Positions 9,311 to 18,442 are shown, numbered from the stretch's first letter. The stretch: 64,000 nt of DNA from Mesorhizobium sp. M8A.F.Ca.ET.218.01.1.1 (GCF_004791165.1 NZ_SRUZ01000001.1:416382-480381); one strand, 5' to 3'. Made by a program: numbers and translations. The notes: generated by a model not told the origin, from the letters alone.

Positions 9311-10429
9311 ATGCGTGTTATCCTGGAACGGTCAAATCTCCTGAAGTCGCTCAACCACGTGCACCGCGTGGTCGAACGGCGCAACACCATACCGATCCTG
9401 TCCAACGTGCTGCTCAGCGCCGAAGGCGCCAGCCTCGAAATGAAGGCCACCGACCTCGACCTGGAGGTGACGGAAGCGACACCCGCCAAGGTCGAGCGCG
9501 GCGGCGCGACGACGGTCCCCGCGCACCTGCTCTATGACATCGTGCGCAAGCTTTCCGACGGCGCCGAGGTGATGCTGAAGACGGATGAGGACGGCAACGC
9601 CATGACGGTGACGTCGGGCCGCTCCAGCTTCCGCCTGCAGTGCCTGCCGCAATCCGACTTTCCCGAGCTTTCGGCCGGATCCTTCTCGCACATCTTCCGC
9701 CTCGACTCGGTGGCACTGAAGGGCCTGATCGAGAAGACGCAGTTCGCCATCTCCACCGAGGAGACGCGCTACTATCTCAACGGCATCTACCTGCACACGC
9801 ATGAAGTCGGCGGCAAGCTGAAGCTGCGCTCGGTGGCGACCGACGGCCACCGCCTGGCGCGCGCCGAGATCGACGCACCGGCTGGCTCCGAGGGCATGCC
9901 GGGCATCATCATTCCGCGCAAGACGGTAAGTGAACTGCAAAAGCTGGTCGACGATCCGGACGTCGCCGTGACCACCGAATTGTCCGACACCAAGATCCGC
10001 TTCACCATCGGCAGCGTCGTGCTGACCTCGAAGCTGATCGACGGCACCTTCCCCGACTATCAGCGGGTCATCCCGACCGGCAACGACAAGAAGCTGATCC
10101 TCGACCGCCAGAGCTTCGCCGCCGCGGTCGACCGCGTCTCGACCATCTCCTCCGAACGCGGCCGCGCGGTGAAGCTCTCGATCAGCGAAGGCCAGGTGAC
10201 GCTTGCCGTCAACAATCCGGATTCGGGCAGCGCAACGGAAGAACTGGCGGCAGACTATTCGGCCGACCCGATCGAGATCGGCTTCAATGCCAAATATCTG
10301 CTCGATGTCGCCGCGCAGCTGACCGGCACGGAAGCCAAATTCATGCTGGCAGATGCCGGTTCACCGACGCTGATCCACGACATGGCCGACGAGACCGCGC
10401 TTTACGTGCTGATGCCGATGCGGGTATAG
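9311..10429 (+). CDS. dnaN: DNA polymerase III beta sliding clamp
   Basis: The 372-residue product is the usual clamp length. It opens MRVILERSNLLKSLNHVHRVVERRNTIPILSNVL, split across the window's codons as expected for the family, and ends LPMRV, the classical beta-clamp C-terminus with residues of the protein-binding pocket. Three clamp subdomains of about 120 residues each can be followed, including SFRLQCLPQSDFPELS and DGHRLARAE. It encircles DNA and tethers polymerase III. Its position between dnaA and recF is conserved. Confidence 0.97.
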   Translation: MRVILERSNLLKSLNHVHRVVERRNTIPILSNVLLSAEGASLEMKATDLDLEVTEATPAKVERGGATTVPAHLLYDIVRKLSDGAEVMLKTDEDGNAMTVTSGRSSFRLQCLPQSDFPELSAGSFSHIFRLDSVALKGLIEKTQFAISTEETRYYLNGIYLHTHEVGGKLKLRSVATDGHRLARAEIDAPAGSEGMPGIIIPRKTVSELQKLVDDPDVAVTTELSDTKIRFTIGSVVLTSKLIDGTFPDYQRVIPTGNDKKLILDRQSFAAAVDRVSTISSERGRAVKLSISEGQVTLAVNNPDSGSATEELAADYSADPIEIGFNAKYLLDVAAQLTGTEAKFMLADAGSPTLIHDMADETALYVLMPMRV

Positions 10430-10503
10430 CCGGCGCGGCGGCGCCTGGCGAATACGGCCGGCGGCGGGCGTTGGTTGCGGTGACTTCCACAGGCGGATAG
10501 CGG

Positions 10504-11643
10504 TTGCCGGCACAAACCCATATAAGTAAGCTTACGCTTACCAATTTTCGTAACTACGCGACCCTGGCGATAGATGTTGCGCCGGGCGCCGTGGTCTTTT
10601 CGGGCGACAATGGTGCCGGCAAGACCAATCTCCTCGAAGCGATCTCCTTCCTGACGCCCGGGCGCGGCTTGCGTCGCGCGCCTTATGGGGATGTGGCACG
10701 TGAGGGTGGCGATGGCGGCTTTGCCCTGCATGCCCGGCTCGACGGGCCTGACGGCGAGGTCGAGATCGGCACGGGCATCTCCGGCGGCGACACGGCGGAA
10801 AGCGGCAGGCGGGTGCGTATAAACGGAGCCCCCGCGCGGGCCGAGGGCATGCTGGAGTGGCTGCGGGTCGTGTGGCTGACGCCGGCGATGGATTCGTTGT
10901 TCACCGGACCTGCCGCGGATCGCCGGCGCTTTCTCGACCGGCTGGTGCTGGCGATCGATCCGGGACATGGCCAGCGTGCGCTCGATTACGAGAAGGCGAT
11001 GCGGGGCCGTAACCGTTTGCTGACGGAAGGCTCGCGGGATGCCGGCTGGTTCGAGGCGATAGAGACGCAGATGGCAGAGACCGGCGTGGCGATCGCCGCG
11101 GCGCGCGCCGAAATGGTGCGGCTGCTGGCCGCCATGATCGGCAGGCTGCCCGACACCGGACCGTTTCCGCAGGCCGATATCGGCCTTTCAGGTGACCTGG
11201 AGGCCGAGATTGCCGGCGCCCCGGCGGTCGACGTCGAGGAGCGGTTCCGGCGGGCGCTTGCCGATGGCCGAGACCGTGACCGTGCCGCCGGACGCACCCT
11301 CGAAGGCCCGCACCGCTCAGACCTCATGGTCCGGCACCGGCCCAAGGCGATGCCGGCCGAACTCTGCTCGACCGGCGAACAGAAGGCACTGCTGGTCGGC
11401 ATCGTGCTGTCGCATGCCCGGCTGACCGGGGAAATGTCCGGGCTGACGCCGATCCTGCTGCTCGACGAGATCGCGGCGCATCTCGACGGCGGACGGCGCG
11501 CGGCACTGTTCTCGATCCTGGAGGAACTGAAATGCCAGGCTTTCATGACGGGAACCGATGCGGCGCTGTTTTCCAGCCTGCGTGGCCGAGCGCAGTTCCT
11601 GACTGTCGACCATGGTACGGTTGGGCCAACCGAAGACCCCTGA
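10504..11643 (+). CDS. recF: DNA replication and repair protein RecF
   Basis: RecF is a 379-residue SMC-like ATPase that loads RecA at gaps. Visible are LTNFRNYATLAID at the N-terminus, Walker A SGDNGAGKTNLLEAI, the RRRFLDRLV region, and a C-terminal STGEQKALLVGI signature with Walker B LLLDEIAAHLD. The start is taken as TTG 10504. An in-frame stop (TAG) lies only 6 bases upstream at 10498, no ATG precedes the conserved N-terminus, and AGGCGG sits 7 bases before the TTG. A TTG start may keep RecF levels low. Confidence 0.94.
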   Translation: MPAQTHISKLTLTNFRNYATLAIDVAPGAVVFSGDNGAGKTNLLEAISFLTPGRGLRRAPYGDVAREGGDGGFALHARLDGPDGEVEIGTGISGGDTAESGRRVRINGAPARAEGMLEWLRVVWLTPAMDSLFTGPAADRRRFLDRLVLAIDPGHGQRALDYEKAMRGRNRLLTEGSRDAGWFEAIETQMAETGVAIAAARAEMVRLLAAMIGRLPDTGPFPQADIGLSGDLEAEIAGAPAVDVEERFRRALADGRDRDRAAGRTLEGPHRSDLMVRHRPKAMPAELCSTGEQKALLVGIVLSHARLTGEMSGLTPILLLDEIAAHLDGGRRAALFSILEELKCQAFMTGTDAALFSSLRGRAQFLTVDHGTVGPTEDP

Positions 11644-11674
11644 CAAGCTTTTTCGACCACTATATGGTCCTGAT

Positions 11675-12427
11675 ATGACCACAGCGCTCACCGCCGACGA
11701 GATCGAACGCTATGCCCGCCACATCGTGCTGCCCGAGGTCGGCGGCGCGGGCCAGCAGAAGCTCAAGCAGGCGCGGGTCCTGGTGATCGGCGCCGGCGGG
11801 CTCGGTGCGCCGGTGCTTGAATATCTCGCAGCGGCCGGCGTCGGTACGCTCGGCGTGGTCGACGACGACGCCGTTTCTCTCTCCAACCTGCAGCGCCAGG
11901 TCATCCATGGCACCGATACGATCGGCATGCTGAAGACCCAAAGCGCCGAGGCGGCGATCGCTCGTATCAATCCCAACATATCAGTCGAAACGCACACATT
12001 CCGGCTGACCGCCGAGAACGCCCCCGCCCTCGTCGCCAGGTACGATGTCGTCGTCGATGGGTCCGACAATTTCGAGACGCGTTATGTGGTGGCCGATGCC
12101 TGCGCCAGCCAAGAGAAGCCGCTGGTGCATGCAGCCGTTGGACGCTTCGATGGCTCGGTGACCGTGCTGAAGCCTTTCGAAAACGGCAGTGACGGCAAGC
12201 CAAACCCGAGCTATCGGGATCTGTTTCCCGAGGCCCCGCCGCCGGGGCTTGTGCCGTCCTGCGCCGAGGCGGGGGTGCTCGGAGCGCTGACCGGGGTCGT
12301 CGGCACGCTGCAGGCGATGGAGGCGATCAAGCTGATCACCGGCATAGGCGAGCCGCTGATCGGCCGGCTGCTGCTCTATGATGCGCTGGCCGCGCGCTTC
12401 GAGACGATCCGCTACAAGAGACGCTGA
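11675..12427 (+). CDS. moeB: MoeB/ThiF/HesA-type E1-like adenylyltransferase
   Basis: The 250-residue E1-like enzyme adenylates the C-terminal Gly-Gly of a sulfur-carrier protein (MoaD or ThiS type). Landmarks are RYARHIVLPEVGGAGQQKL, the nucleotide loop VIGAGGLGAPVLEYLAAAGVG, DDDAVSLSNLQRQVIH, DGSDNFETRYVV and the LVPSCAEAGVLG loop. The two zinc-binding CxxC pairs of classical MoeB are missing: the first appears as PSYRDLFPEAP and the protein ends at ETIRYKRR before the second. ATG 11675 is chosen over an upstream in-frame start at 11612 inside recF. Family is certain; whether it serves molybdopterin or thiamine synthesis is not. Confidence 0.85.
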   Translation: MTTALTADEIERYARHIVLPEVGGAGQQKLKQARVLVIGAGGLGAPVLEYLAAAGVGTLGVVDDDAVSLSNLQRQVIHGTDTIGMLKTQSAEAAIARINPNISVETHTFRLTAENAPALVARYDVVVDGSDNFETRYVVADACASQEKPLVHAAVGRFDGSVTVLKPFENGSDGKPNPSYRDLFPEAPPPGLVPSCAEAGVLGALTGVVGTLQAMEAIKLITGIGEPLIGRLLLYDALAARFETIRYKRR

Positions 12428-12429
12428 TC

Positions 12430-12915
12430 TTGGAACATTCCCATGTTTCGATCACGCGGATCCCAGCCGATTTCGGCCGCTGGGGTGATGTGCTTGCCCT
12501 CATCATGCGTGCCTTCGCCTTTATGGACGGCATCATCGACCCGCCGTCGTCGGCTCACCTGCTCACAGCCGATGCGCTGCGCACCAAGGCGCTGCGGGAG
12601 ACCGGCTTCCTGGCACTCGACGGCGACAGGATCGTGGGCTGCGTTTTTGCTCTTGAAAGAGCTGACGGTCTTTATGTCGGCAAGCTCGCCGTCGCCCCGG
12701 ACCGCCAGGGGCACGGCATTGGCCGACGGCTGATGCAAGCGGCCGAAGATCTGGCCCGCAGCCGCGGCAAGGCCGCCATCGAGCTCGAGACGAGGATCGA
12801 GCTCACCACCAATCATGCCGCCTTCGCCCGGCTCGGATTTCGCGAAACCGGACGGACGGCGCATGACGGCTATGACAGGCCGACCTCCATCACCATGCGC
12901 AAAACGATCTCGTAA
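12430..12915 (+). CDS. GNAT-family N-acetyltransferase
   Basis: The product has 161 residues. The GNAT fold is supported by FLALDGDRIVGCVF, then KLAVAPDRQGHGIGRRLMQAAEDLAR, the acetyl-CoA-binding motif A with R/Q-x-x-G-x-G/A, and YDRPTSITMRK near the end. The likely start is TTG 12430, two bases after the moeB stop, so the pair is probably co-transcribed. The first in-frame ATG would remove about 26 residues of the fold. The acetylated substrate cannot be inferred. Confidence 0.78.
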   Translation: MEHSHVSITRIPADFGRWGDVLALIMRAFAFMDGIIDPPSSAHLLTADALRTKALRETGFLALDGDRIVGCVFALERADGLYVGKLAVAPDRQGHGIGRRLMQAAEDLARSRGKAAIELETRIELTTNHAAFARLGFRETGRTAHDGYDRPTSITMRKTIS

Positions 12916-12957
12916 GCGTCGCGTTACATTGAACGGCGAGCCTGCGCCTGGACAGTT

Positions 12958-13959
12958 TCAGGTCCTGAGCGGCAGCACGCGGTCCGGCGGACGATGGCCG
13001 TCGACGAAGGCGCGGATATTGATGATGACCTTCTCGCCCATGTCGATGCGGCCCTCGAGCGTGGCCGAGCCCATATGCGGCAGAAGCACGACCTTGTTCC
13101 TGGCGGCGAGTTTCAAGAGCTTGGCGTTAAGGGCCGGCTCGTGCTCGTAGACGTCGAGGCCGGCGCCGGCGATCTTGCCGTCCTGGATGAGCTTGACCAG
13201 CGCTTCTTCGTCGATGATGTCGCCGCGGGCGGTGTTGACGATATAAGCGGTGGGCTGCAGCAATGCCAGCCGCCGTGCCGACAGAAGATGGAAGGTCGCC
13301 GGCGTCGACGGACAATTGACCGAGATGATGTCCATGCGGGCCAGCATCTGGTCAAGACTCTCCCAATAGGTCGCCTCCAACCCATCCTCGACCGCCGGCA
13401 GCACGCGATGCCGGTTGTGATAGTGGATGGACAGGCCGAAAGCCTTGGCCCGCCTGGCAACGGCGGTGCCGATGCGGCCCATGCCGACAATGCCGAGCCG
13501 CTTGCCCCAGATGCGCCGGCCAAGCATCCAGGTCGGCGACCAGCCGGCCCATTTCTTGTCGCCCGTGAGCACATTGGCGCCTTCCGCCAGCCGGCGCGGC
13601 ACAGCCAGCATCAACGCCATGGTCATGTCGGCGGTATCTTCGGTGAGCACGTTGGGCGTGTTGGTGACGGTGATGCCTTTCTTGGCCGCCGCCGCCACGT
13701 CGATCTTGTCGACGCCGTTGCCGAAATTGGCGATCAGCTTGAGGTTGTCGCCGGCCTGGGCGATCAATGCGGCATCGATGTGGTCGGTTACGGTCGGCAC
13801 CAGCACGTCGGCTTCCTTGACCGCGGCGACCAGTTCCGGCTGCGTCATCGGCCGGTCCTCGACATTCAGCCTTGCGTCGAACAGTTCGCGCATGCGGGTC
13901 TCGACCGGGTCGGGCAGCTTTCGCGTGATGACCACGAGAGGCTTCTTTTTGCCTGGCAT
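12958..13959 (-). CDS. D-2-hydroxyacid dehydrogenase (glyoxylate/hydroxypyruvate reductase or D-glycerate dehydrogenase type)
   Basis: The 333-residue NAD(P)-dependent reductase has the Rossmann motif GIVGMGRIGTAVARR, catalytic Arg in VNTARGDIIDEEAL, Glu in GLDVYEHEP and the catalytic His in LLPHMGSAT. Substrate loop NFGNGVDKID and NTPNVLTEDTAD fit the GyaR/GhrB subgroup. ATG 13959 (MPGKKKPLVVIT) has a GAGGGA RBS; a longer frame to 14034 is unsupported. It is transcribed divergently from the SH3-domain gene. Exact substrate preference is not decided by sequence alone. Confidence 0.87.
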   Translation of the reverse strand: MPGKKKPLVVITRKLPDPVETRMRELFDARLNVEDRPMTQPELVAAVKEADVLVPTVTDHIDAALIAQAGDNLKLIANFGNGVDKIDVAAAAKKGITVTNTPNVLTEDTADMTMALMLAVPRRLAEGANVLTGDKKWAGWSPTWMLGRRIWGKRLGIVGMGRIGTAVARRAKAFGLSIHYHNRHRVLPAVEDGLEATYWESLDQMLARMDIISVNCPSTPATFHLLSARRLALLQPTAYIVNTARGDIIDEEALVKLIQDGKIAGAGLDVYEHEPALNAKLLKLAARNKVVLLPHMGSATLEGRIDMGEKVIINIRAFVDGHRPPDRVLPLRT

Positions 13960-14108
13960 TGTTTCCCTCGTTGAGACCTCTTTAACCAAGACCGGCGAAA
14001 CTGAAAGCTGGTCGCGGTAGCCGATTTTACCCATGTAACAAGCGGTGCCGCCGAAGACAAAGAAAAAGGGGTGCCGCAGCCGTCGGGCCGGCGCCGAAAG
14101 GAACGAAA

Positions 14109-14669
14109 GTGTCTGGTTTCGCGTCGCTTCGCCTGGCCCTCAGCGCAGCATTTCTCGGCGCTCTCCTCTATTCTCCGCTTGCCGGCGCGCAGAGCGCGGC
14201 CGCCCCTGCCCAGAGCGCCATCACGCTCGGACCGAGCGGGCTGCCGCTGCCGCGATTCGTCAGCCTGAAATCCGGCCGCGTCAACTCGCGCGTCGGCCCC
14301 GGCGCCAACTATTCGGTCGACTGGATGTATATGAAGGCTGGCCTGCCGATGGAGATCATCCAGGAGTTCGATACGTGGCGGCGCGTGCGCGACGCCGATG
14401 GCTCGGAAGGATGGATCAACCAATCGCTGCTATCGGGCCGGCGCACGGCGATCATCGCGCCCTGGCAGCGCGGCAAGGGCGGCCAGGTCAATCTTCTGAA
14501 GGGTCCCGACAAGGATGCCAGGGTGGTGGCGATCGTCGAACCGGGCGTTATGGGCACGATCAAGTCCTGCGACGGCCAATGGTGCGAAATGACGCTCGAC
14601 GGCCACACCGGCTGGCTTGCCCAGTCGGTCGTCTGGGGCGCCTATCCGGGCGAGCGGGTCAAGGACTGA
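14109..14669 (+). CDS. Secreted SH3-domain protein
   Basis: The product has 186 residues and starts at GTG 14109 with AAAGGA 6 bases upstream. A signal peptide (residues 1-27, ending LAGAQS) precedes two bacterial SH3-like repeats: RVNSRVGPGANYSVDWMYMKAGLPMEII and VNLLKGPDKDARVVAIVEPGVMGTIK, the latter followed by WCEMTLDGHTGWLAQ. Such proteins bind cell wall or partner proteins in the periplasm. The gene overlaps the convergent DUF4260 gene by 11 bases. Function beyond an envelope role is not known. Confidence 0.85.
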   Translation: MSGFASLRLALSAAFLGALLYSPLAGAQSAAAPAQSAITLGPSGLPLPRFVSLKSGRVNSRVGPGANYSVDWMYMKAGLPMEIIQEFDTWRRVRDADGSEGWINQSLLSGRRTAIIAPWQRGKGGQVNLLKGPDKDARVVAIVEPGVMGTIKSCDGQWCEMTLDGHTGWLAQSVVWGAYPGERVKD

Positions 14670-15039
14670 ACGTCTCGCGTTTGCGCCCGATAGGGCCAAG
14701 ATGGGTGTCCTGAAACCCCGTTGACAGCTTCAAGCCGTAACCCAGTGCACGGTCGATTGCGATATGAGCGCTCCAGATCAGTGCGATGGCGCTGCCGACC
14801 GCACTGCCGGCGAGATGCCCGGCAAGCAGCAGAAGCACCGGTACGATCAGAATGTGCAAGGCGTTGTAGGCAAGGGCGCCGATGCGAGGTCCACCGAGAT
14901 AACCCAGCATCGACAGGTCCGGCGCCAGGATGAGCAACGCGAAAAGCCACCAGGAAACGCCCGTCGCGCCATAGAAGACGATTGCGGCAACCGCCACGAC
15001 GGCCCATTCGAGCCGCACTATCCAATCCAAGGGTTTCAT
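14659..15039 (-). CDS. DUF4260 family small membrane protein
   Basis: The 126-residue product has three or four hydrophobic segments (VVAVAAIVFYGA, WLFALLILAPDLSMLGYLGG, ILIVPVLLLLAGHLAGSAVGSAIALIW). It ends with the family signature HIAIDRALGYGLK and TGFQDTHLGPIGRKR. DUF4260 proteins have no assigned function. It is convergent with and overlaps the SH3 gene, and lies 28 bases downstream of irr in the same direction, so it may be read from the irr promoter. Confidence 0.82.
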   Translation of the reverse strand: MKPLDWIVRLEWAVVAVAAIVFYGATGVSWWLFALLILAPDLSMLGYLGGPRIGALAYNALHILIVPVLLLLAGHLAGSAVGSAIALIWSAHIAIDRALGYGLKLSTGFQDTHLGPIGRKRETFSP

Positions 15040-15067
15040 CCCACACCGATTGTTCCGGCTTCGCCGG

Positions 15068-15517
15068 TCATTCCGGACGCTTGGGACGCAGCCTCACCAC
15101 GATATCGACATTGGCGATTTCCATGCCCTCGGGCGGGTCCGGCAGGTTGGTGACCGTGACCGGGCCGTTGGCGATGTCGAAAATCCTGTTTTCGCCTTCG
15201 ATATAGAAATGGTGGTGATCGGAGGTATTGGTGTCGAAATAGGTCTTGGAACCTTCGACGGCGAGGATACGCAGCAGCCCCGCCTGGGTAAACTGGTGAA
15301 GCGCGTTGTAGACGGTGGCCAGCGACACCGGCACGCCGGCGGCCTGCGCCTCCTCGTGCAGTTCCTCAGCCGACAAATGGCGGTCGCCCTTGGCGAAAAG
15401 CAGGTCGGCCAGCGCAATGCGCTGACGCGTCGGCCTCAGGCCGGCTTCACGTACCCGCTTGTCCACAGCGACATTTTCCTTCCGGCAGCCCCGGTCCATC
15501 TGGTCTTCCAAGCTCAC
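15068..15517 (-). CDS. irr: Iron response regulator Irr (Fur superfamily)
   Basis: The 149-residue Fur-superfamily regulator has the winged-helix RPTRQRIALADLLF, SAEELHEEA and SLATVYNALHQFTQAGLL, then a dimerisation domain with TSDHHHFYIEGENRIFDI. The HHH stretch is the haem-sensing region of rhizobial Irr, where Fur would have its metal site. Irr controls iron and haem genes by binding ICE boxes and is degraded or inactivated with haem when iron is plentiful. A perfect ICE box occurs at 50196-50218. The start is GTG 15517; ATG 15499 is an alternative. It diverges from fabA across a region with a phased inverted repeat. Confidence 0.93.
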   Translation of the reverse strand: MSLEDQMDRGCRKENVAVDKRVREAGLRPTRQRIALADLLFAKGDRHLSAEELHEEAQAAGVPVSLATVYNALHQFTQAGLLRILAVEGSKTYFDTNTSDHHHFYIEGENRIFDIANGPVTVTNLPDPPEGMEIANVDIVVRLRPKRPE

Positions 15518-15555
15518 AGTCCCGCTTCAAGACACGCCCAGAGTGGCAAAAAAAT

Positions 15556-15594
15556 GAATATATGCCGAACCCGGACCCCGGTTGACATATATTC
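15556..15594. promoter_or_regulatory. Phased inverted repeat between irr and fabA
   Basis: GAATATATG (15556-15564) is repeated in inverse orientation as CATATATTC (15586-15594), a perfect 9-bp match. The arm centres are exactly 30 bp apart, about three helical turns. A TTGACA overlaps the right arm at 15582-15587. The element sits in the divergent irr/fabA control region and does not match the ICE consensus, so it may bind another factor. Confidence 0.5.
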
Positions 15595-15740
15595 TGTCGC
15601 CCGAATGCGATCAATAGCGCGCATTGACCCGGGCAGACTGGCGGGTTAAGCGCAAACGCCGGTTTCCGGCCTGAAACAGATTGTGTTAGGACACCAACGA
15701 CAAGGGCGCGCTACCGCCCGGACGATATGGGGAGAAATTG

Positions 15741-16259
15741 ATGGCGGGTTCGAAATCCAGCTACGACTACGAAGAATTGCTGGCCTGCGCCCGCGGCGAG
15801 CTGTTCGGAGAGGGCAATGCCCAGCTGCCCTACCCGCCGATGCTGATGTTCGACCGTATCACCGAGGTCAGCGAGACCGGCGGCGCCTTCGACAAGGGTT
15901 TCATCCGCGCCGAATTCGATATCAAGCCCGACCTGTGGTTCTTTGCCTGCCATTTCATCGGCAATCCGATCATGCCTGGCTGCCTCGGCCTGGACGCCCT
16001 GTGGCAATTGACAGGCTTCTATCTCGGCTGGCTCGGCGAACCCGGCAAGGGAATGGCGCTGTCGACCGGAGAGGTCAAGTTCAAGGGCATGGTCACGCCA
16101 TCGGTCAAGAAGGTGGAGTATGGCGTGGATTTCAAGCGTGTAATGCGCGGCCGGCTGGTGCTCGGCATCGCTGATGGCTGGATGAAGGCGGATGGTGAGC
16201 CCATATACGCGGCGACGGACCTGAAGGTCGGTCTGTCAAAGCAGTCGGCGGTCGCTTGA
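15741..16259 (+). CDS. fabA: 3-hydroxydecanoyl-ACP dehydratase/isomerase FabA
   Basis: FabA dehydrates beta-hydroxyacyl-ACP and isomerises trans-2- to cis-3-decenoyl-ACP, the branch point to unsaturated fatty acids. The 172-residue length matches E. coli FabA. Visible are [23 protein letters not shown], the catalytic His region [20 protein letters not shown] with the MPGCLGLD signature, and [22 protein letters not shown] 15741 has GGGGAGA upstream. It begins the fabA-fabB-fabI group. Confidence 0.96.
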   Translation: MAGSKSSYDYEELLACARGELFGEGNAQLPYPPMLMFDRITEVSETGGAFDKGFIRAEFDIKPDLWFFACHFIGNPIMPGCLGLDALWQLTGFYLGWLGEPGKGMALSTGEVKFKGMVTPSVKKVEYGVDFKRVMRGRLVLGIADGWMKADGEPIYAATDLKVGLSKQSAVA

Positions 16260-16308
16260 CCGCAGCCCTGGCCCGCACACTGGCCAGCATCCCTGGAAGG
16301 AGTTGCGA

Positions 16309-17529
16309 ATGAGACGTGTCGTAGTCACAGGCCTCGGCATCGTGTCGTCGATCGGCAACAATGCCAATGAGGTGCAGACCTCGCTGCATGACGCCAGATC
16401 CGGCATCAGCTTTTCCGATTCCTTCGCGGAGCATGGCTTCCGCTGCCAGGTCTGGGGCGCGCCGACGCTCGACCCTTCCGCCATGATCGACCGCCGCGCG
16501 ATGCGCTTCCTGAGCCAGGGCGCGGCCTGGAATCACGTTGCCATGGACCAGGCGATCGCGGATGCAGGCCTCGGCGAGAGCGACATCACCAACGAGCGCA
16601 CCGGCATCGTCATGGGTTCGGGCGGTCCTTCCACCCGCACCATCGTCGAGGCCGCCGAGACCACGCTCAAGAACGGCAGCCCCAAGCGCATCGGTCCCTT
16701 CGCGGTGCCGAAGGCGATGTCGTCGACCGCGTCGGCGACGCTGGCCACCTGGTTCAAGATCCATGGCGTCAACTATTCGATCTCGTCGGCCTGCTCGACC
16801 TCGGCGCATTGCATCGGCAATGGTTACGAATTGATCCAGTGGGGCAAGCAGGACATGGTCTTTGCCGGCGGCCACGAGGATCTCGACTGGACGATGTCGG
16901 ACCTGTTCGACGCCATGGGCGCCATGTCGTCGAAGTTCAACGACAGGGCCTCCACCGCATCGCGCGCCTATGACGCCAATCGCGACGGCTTCGTCATCGC
17001 CGGCGGCGCCGGCGTGCTGGTGCTGGAAGAGCTGGAACACGCCAAGGCGCGCGGCGCCAAGATCTACGCCGAGATCGTCGGCTATGGCGCGACGTCGGAC
17101 GGCTACGACATGGTGGCGCCCTCGGGCGAAGGCGCGGTTCGCTGCATGCGCCAGGCGCTGGCGACGGTCTCCACGCCGGTCGACTACATCAACACCCACG
17201 GCACCTCGACCCCGGTCGGTGATTCCAAGGAAATGGGCGCGATCCGTGAAGTGTTCGGCGAGAAGATGCCGTTCATCACGTCGACGAAATCGCTGACCGG
17301 CCATTCCCTGGGCGCGGCCGGTGTGCAGGAATCCATCTATTCGATCCTGATGATGCAAGGCGGCTTCATCGGAGAAAGCGCCCATATCGAGACGCTCGAT
17401 CCGGAATTCGAGGGCATGCCGATCGTGCGCAAGCGCATCGACAACGCCGCGATCGACACCGTTCTGTCGAATTCCTTCGGTTTCGGCGGCACCAACGCAA
17501 CGCTCGTTTTCCAGCGCTATTCCGCATAG
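16309..17529 (+). CDS. fabB: 3-oxoacyl-ACP synthase I FabB
   Basis: The 406-residue condensing enzyme elongates cis-3-decenoyl-ACP produced by FabA. The catalytic triad is visible: Cys in [13 protein letters not shown], His in [14 protein letters not shown] and His in [14 protein letters not shown], with [12 protein letters not shown] at the end. ATG 16309 has GGAAGGAG 6 bases upstream. The gap from fabA is 49 bases and the downstream gap to fabI is 29, so the three genes are probably one operon. Confidence 0.96.
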   Translation: MRRVVVTGLGIVSSIGNNANEVQTSLHDARSGISFSDSFAEHGFRCQVWGAPTLDPSAMIDRRAMRFLSQGAAWNHVAMDQAIADAGLGESDITNERTGIVMGSGGPSTRTIVEAAETTLKNGSPKRIGPFAVPKAMSSTASATLATWFKIHGVNYSISSACSTSAHCIGNGYELIQWGKQDMVFAGGHEDLDWTMSDLFDAMGAMSSKFNDRASTASRAYDANRDGFVIAGGAGVLVLEELEHAKARGAKIYAEIVGYGATSDGYDMVAPSGEGAVRCMRQALATVSTPVDYINTHGTSTPVGDSKEMGAIREVFGEKMPFITSTKSLTGHSLGAAGVQESIYSILMMQGGFIGESAHIETLDPEFEGMPIVRKRIDNAAIDTVLSNSFGFGGTNATLVFQRYSA

Positions 17530-17558
17530 GGCCAAGTTTTACATAAGGATTGCCGGCT

Positions 17559-18371
17559 ATGGACGGATTGATGAAGGGCAAGCGCGGGCTTGTCATGGGT
17601 GTCGCCAACGATCATTCGATCGCCTGGGGCATAGCCCGGAAATTATCCGAACATGGGGCGGAACTCGCCTTCACCTACCAGGGCGACGCTTTCGGCCGCC
17701 GGGTCAAGCCGCTCGCCGACAAGCTCGGCGCTTCGCTGGTCGTTCCCTGCGACGTCGAGGACAGCGCTTCGGTCGCCGCCACGTTCGAGACGCTTGGCAA
17801 GGAATGGGGCGGGTTGGACTTCGTCGTCCATGCCATCGGCTTTTCCGACAAGAACGAGTTGAAGGGCCTCTATGCCGACACCAGCCGGGACAATTTCGTC
17901 CGCACCATGGTGATCTCCTGCTATTCCTTCACCGAGGTGGCGCGCAATGCAGCGCCGCTGATGACTGCCGGCGGCTCGATGGTCACGCTGACCTATGCCG
18001 GCTCGGTCCGCGTCATGCCGAACTATAATGTCATGGGCGTCGCCAAGGCCGGGCTCGAGGCCAGCGTGCGCTACCTCGCCAATGACTACGGTCCGCGCGG
18101 CATCCGCGTCAACGGCATCTCGGCCGGTCCGGTGCGCACACTGGCCGGCGCCGGCATTTCGGACGCCCGCCACATGTTCTCCTACCAGCAGCGCAATTCG
18201 CCGTTGCGCCGGACCGTGACGATCGACGAGGTTGGCGGCTCCGCGCTCTATCTCCTGTCCGACCTCGCTTCCGGTGTCACCGGCGAAATCCACTATGTCG
18301 ATTCCGGCTACCATATCGTCTCGATGCCGGCGCTCGATGAATTGAAGCAGACGGATGGCGGCGGAGACTGA
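17559..18371 (+). CDS. fabI: Enoyl-ACP reductase FabI
   Basis: The 270-residue NADH-dependent reductase completes each fatty-acid elongation cycle. Landmarks are GVANDHSIAWGIARKLSEHGAEL (cofactor-binding, split here for length), and the atypical SDR catalytic pair Tyr and Lys in TYAGSVRVMPNYNVMGVAK (Y-x6-K pattern). ISAGPVRTLAGAGISD follows. This is the target family of triclosan and isoniazid-like inhibitors. ATG 17559 has AAGGA 9 bases upstream. It is the last gene of fabA-fabB-fabI. Confidence 0.95.
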   Translation: MDGLMKGKRGLVMGVANDHSIAWGIARKLSEHGAELAFTYQGDAFGRRVKPLADKLGASLVVPCDVEDSASVAATFETLGKEWGGLDFVVHAIGFSDKNELKGLYADTSRDNFVRTMVISCYSFTEVARNAAPLMTAGGSMVTLTYAGSVRVMPNYNVMGVAKAGLEASVRYLANDYGPRGIRVNGISAGPVRTLAGAGISDARHMFSYQQRNSPLRRTVTIDEVGGSALYLLSDLASGVTGEIHYVDSGYHIVSMPALDELKQTDGGGD

Positions 18372-18442
18372 AGAGCGGTCCCGTCAAGCAGGTCCTTTCC
18401 CAGTCAAGAAAATAATCCTCTCCAGTAAAATTGAATGCATTC

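Noticed and set aside
15582..15610. TTGACA as a -35 box for fabA
   Set aside because: No acceptable -10 hexamer occurs 16-18 bases downstream; the TTGACA overlaps the inverted repeat and may be coincidental.
17559..18371. Functional link between FabI (triclosan target) and the TriABC-like pump
   Set aside because: The loci are about 35 kb apart with no shared regulatory element; the association is probably coincidental.
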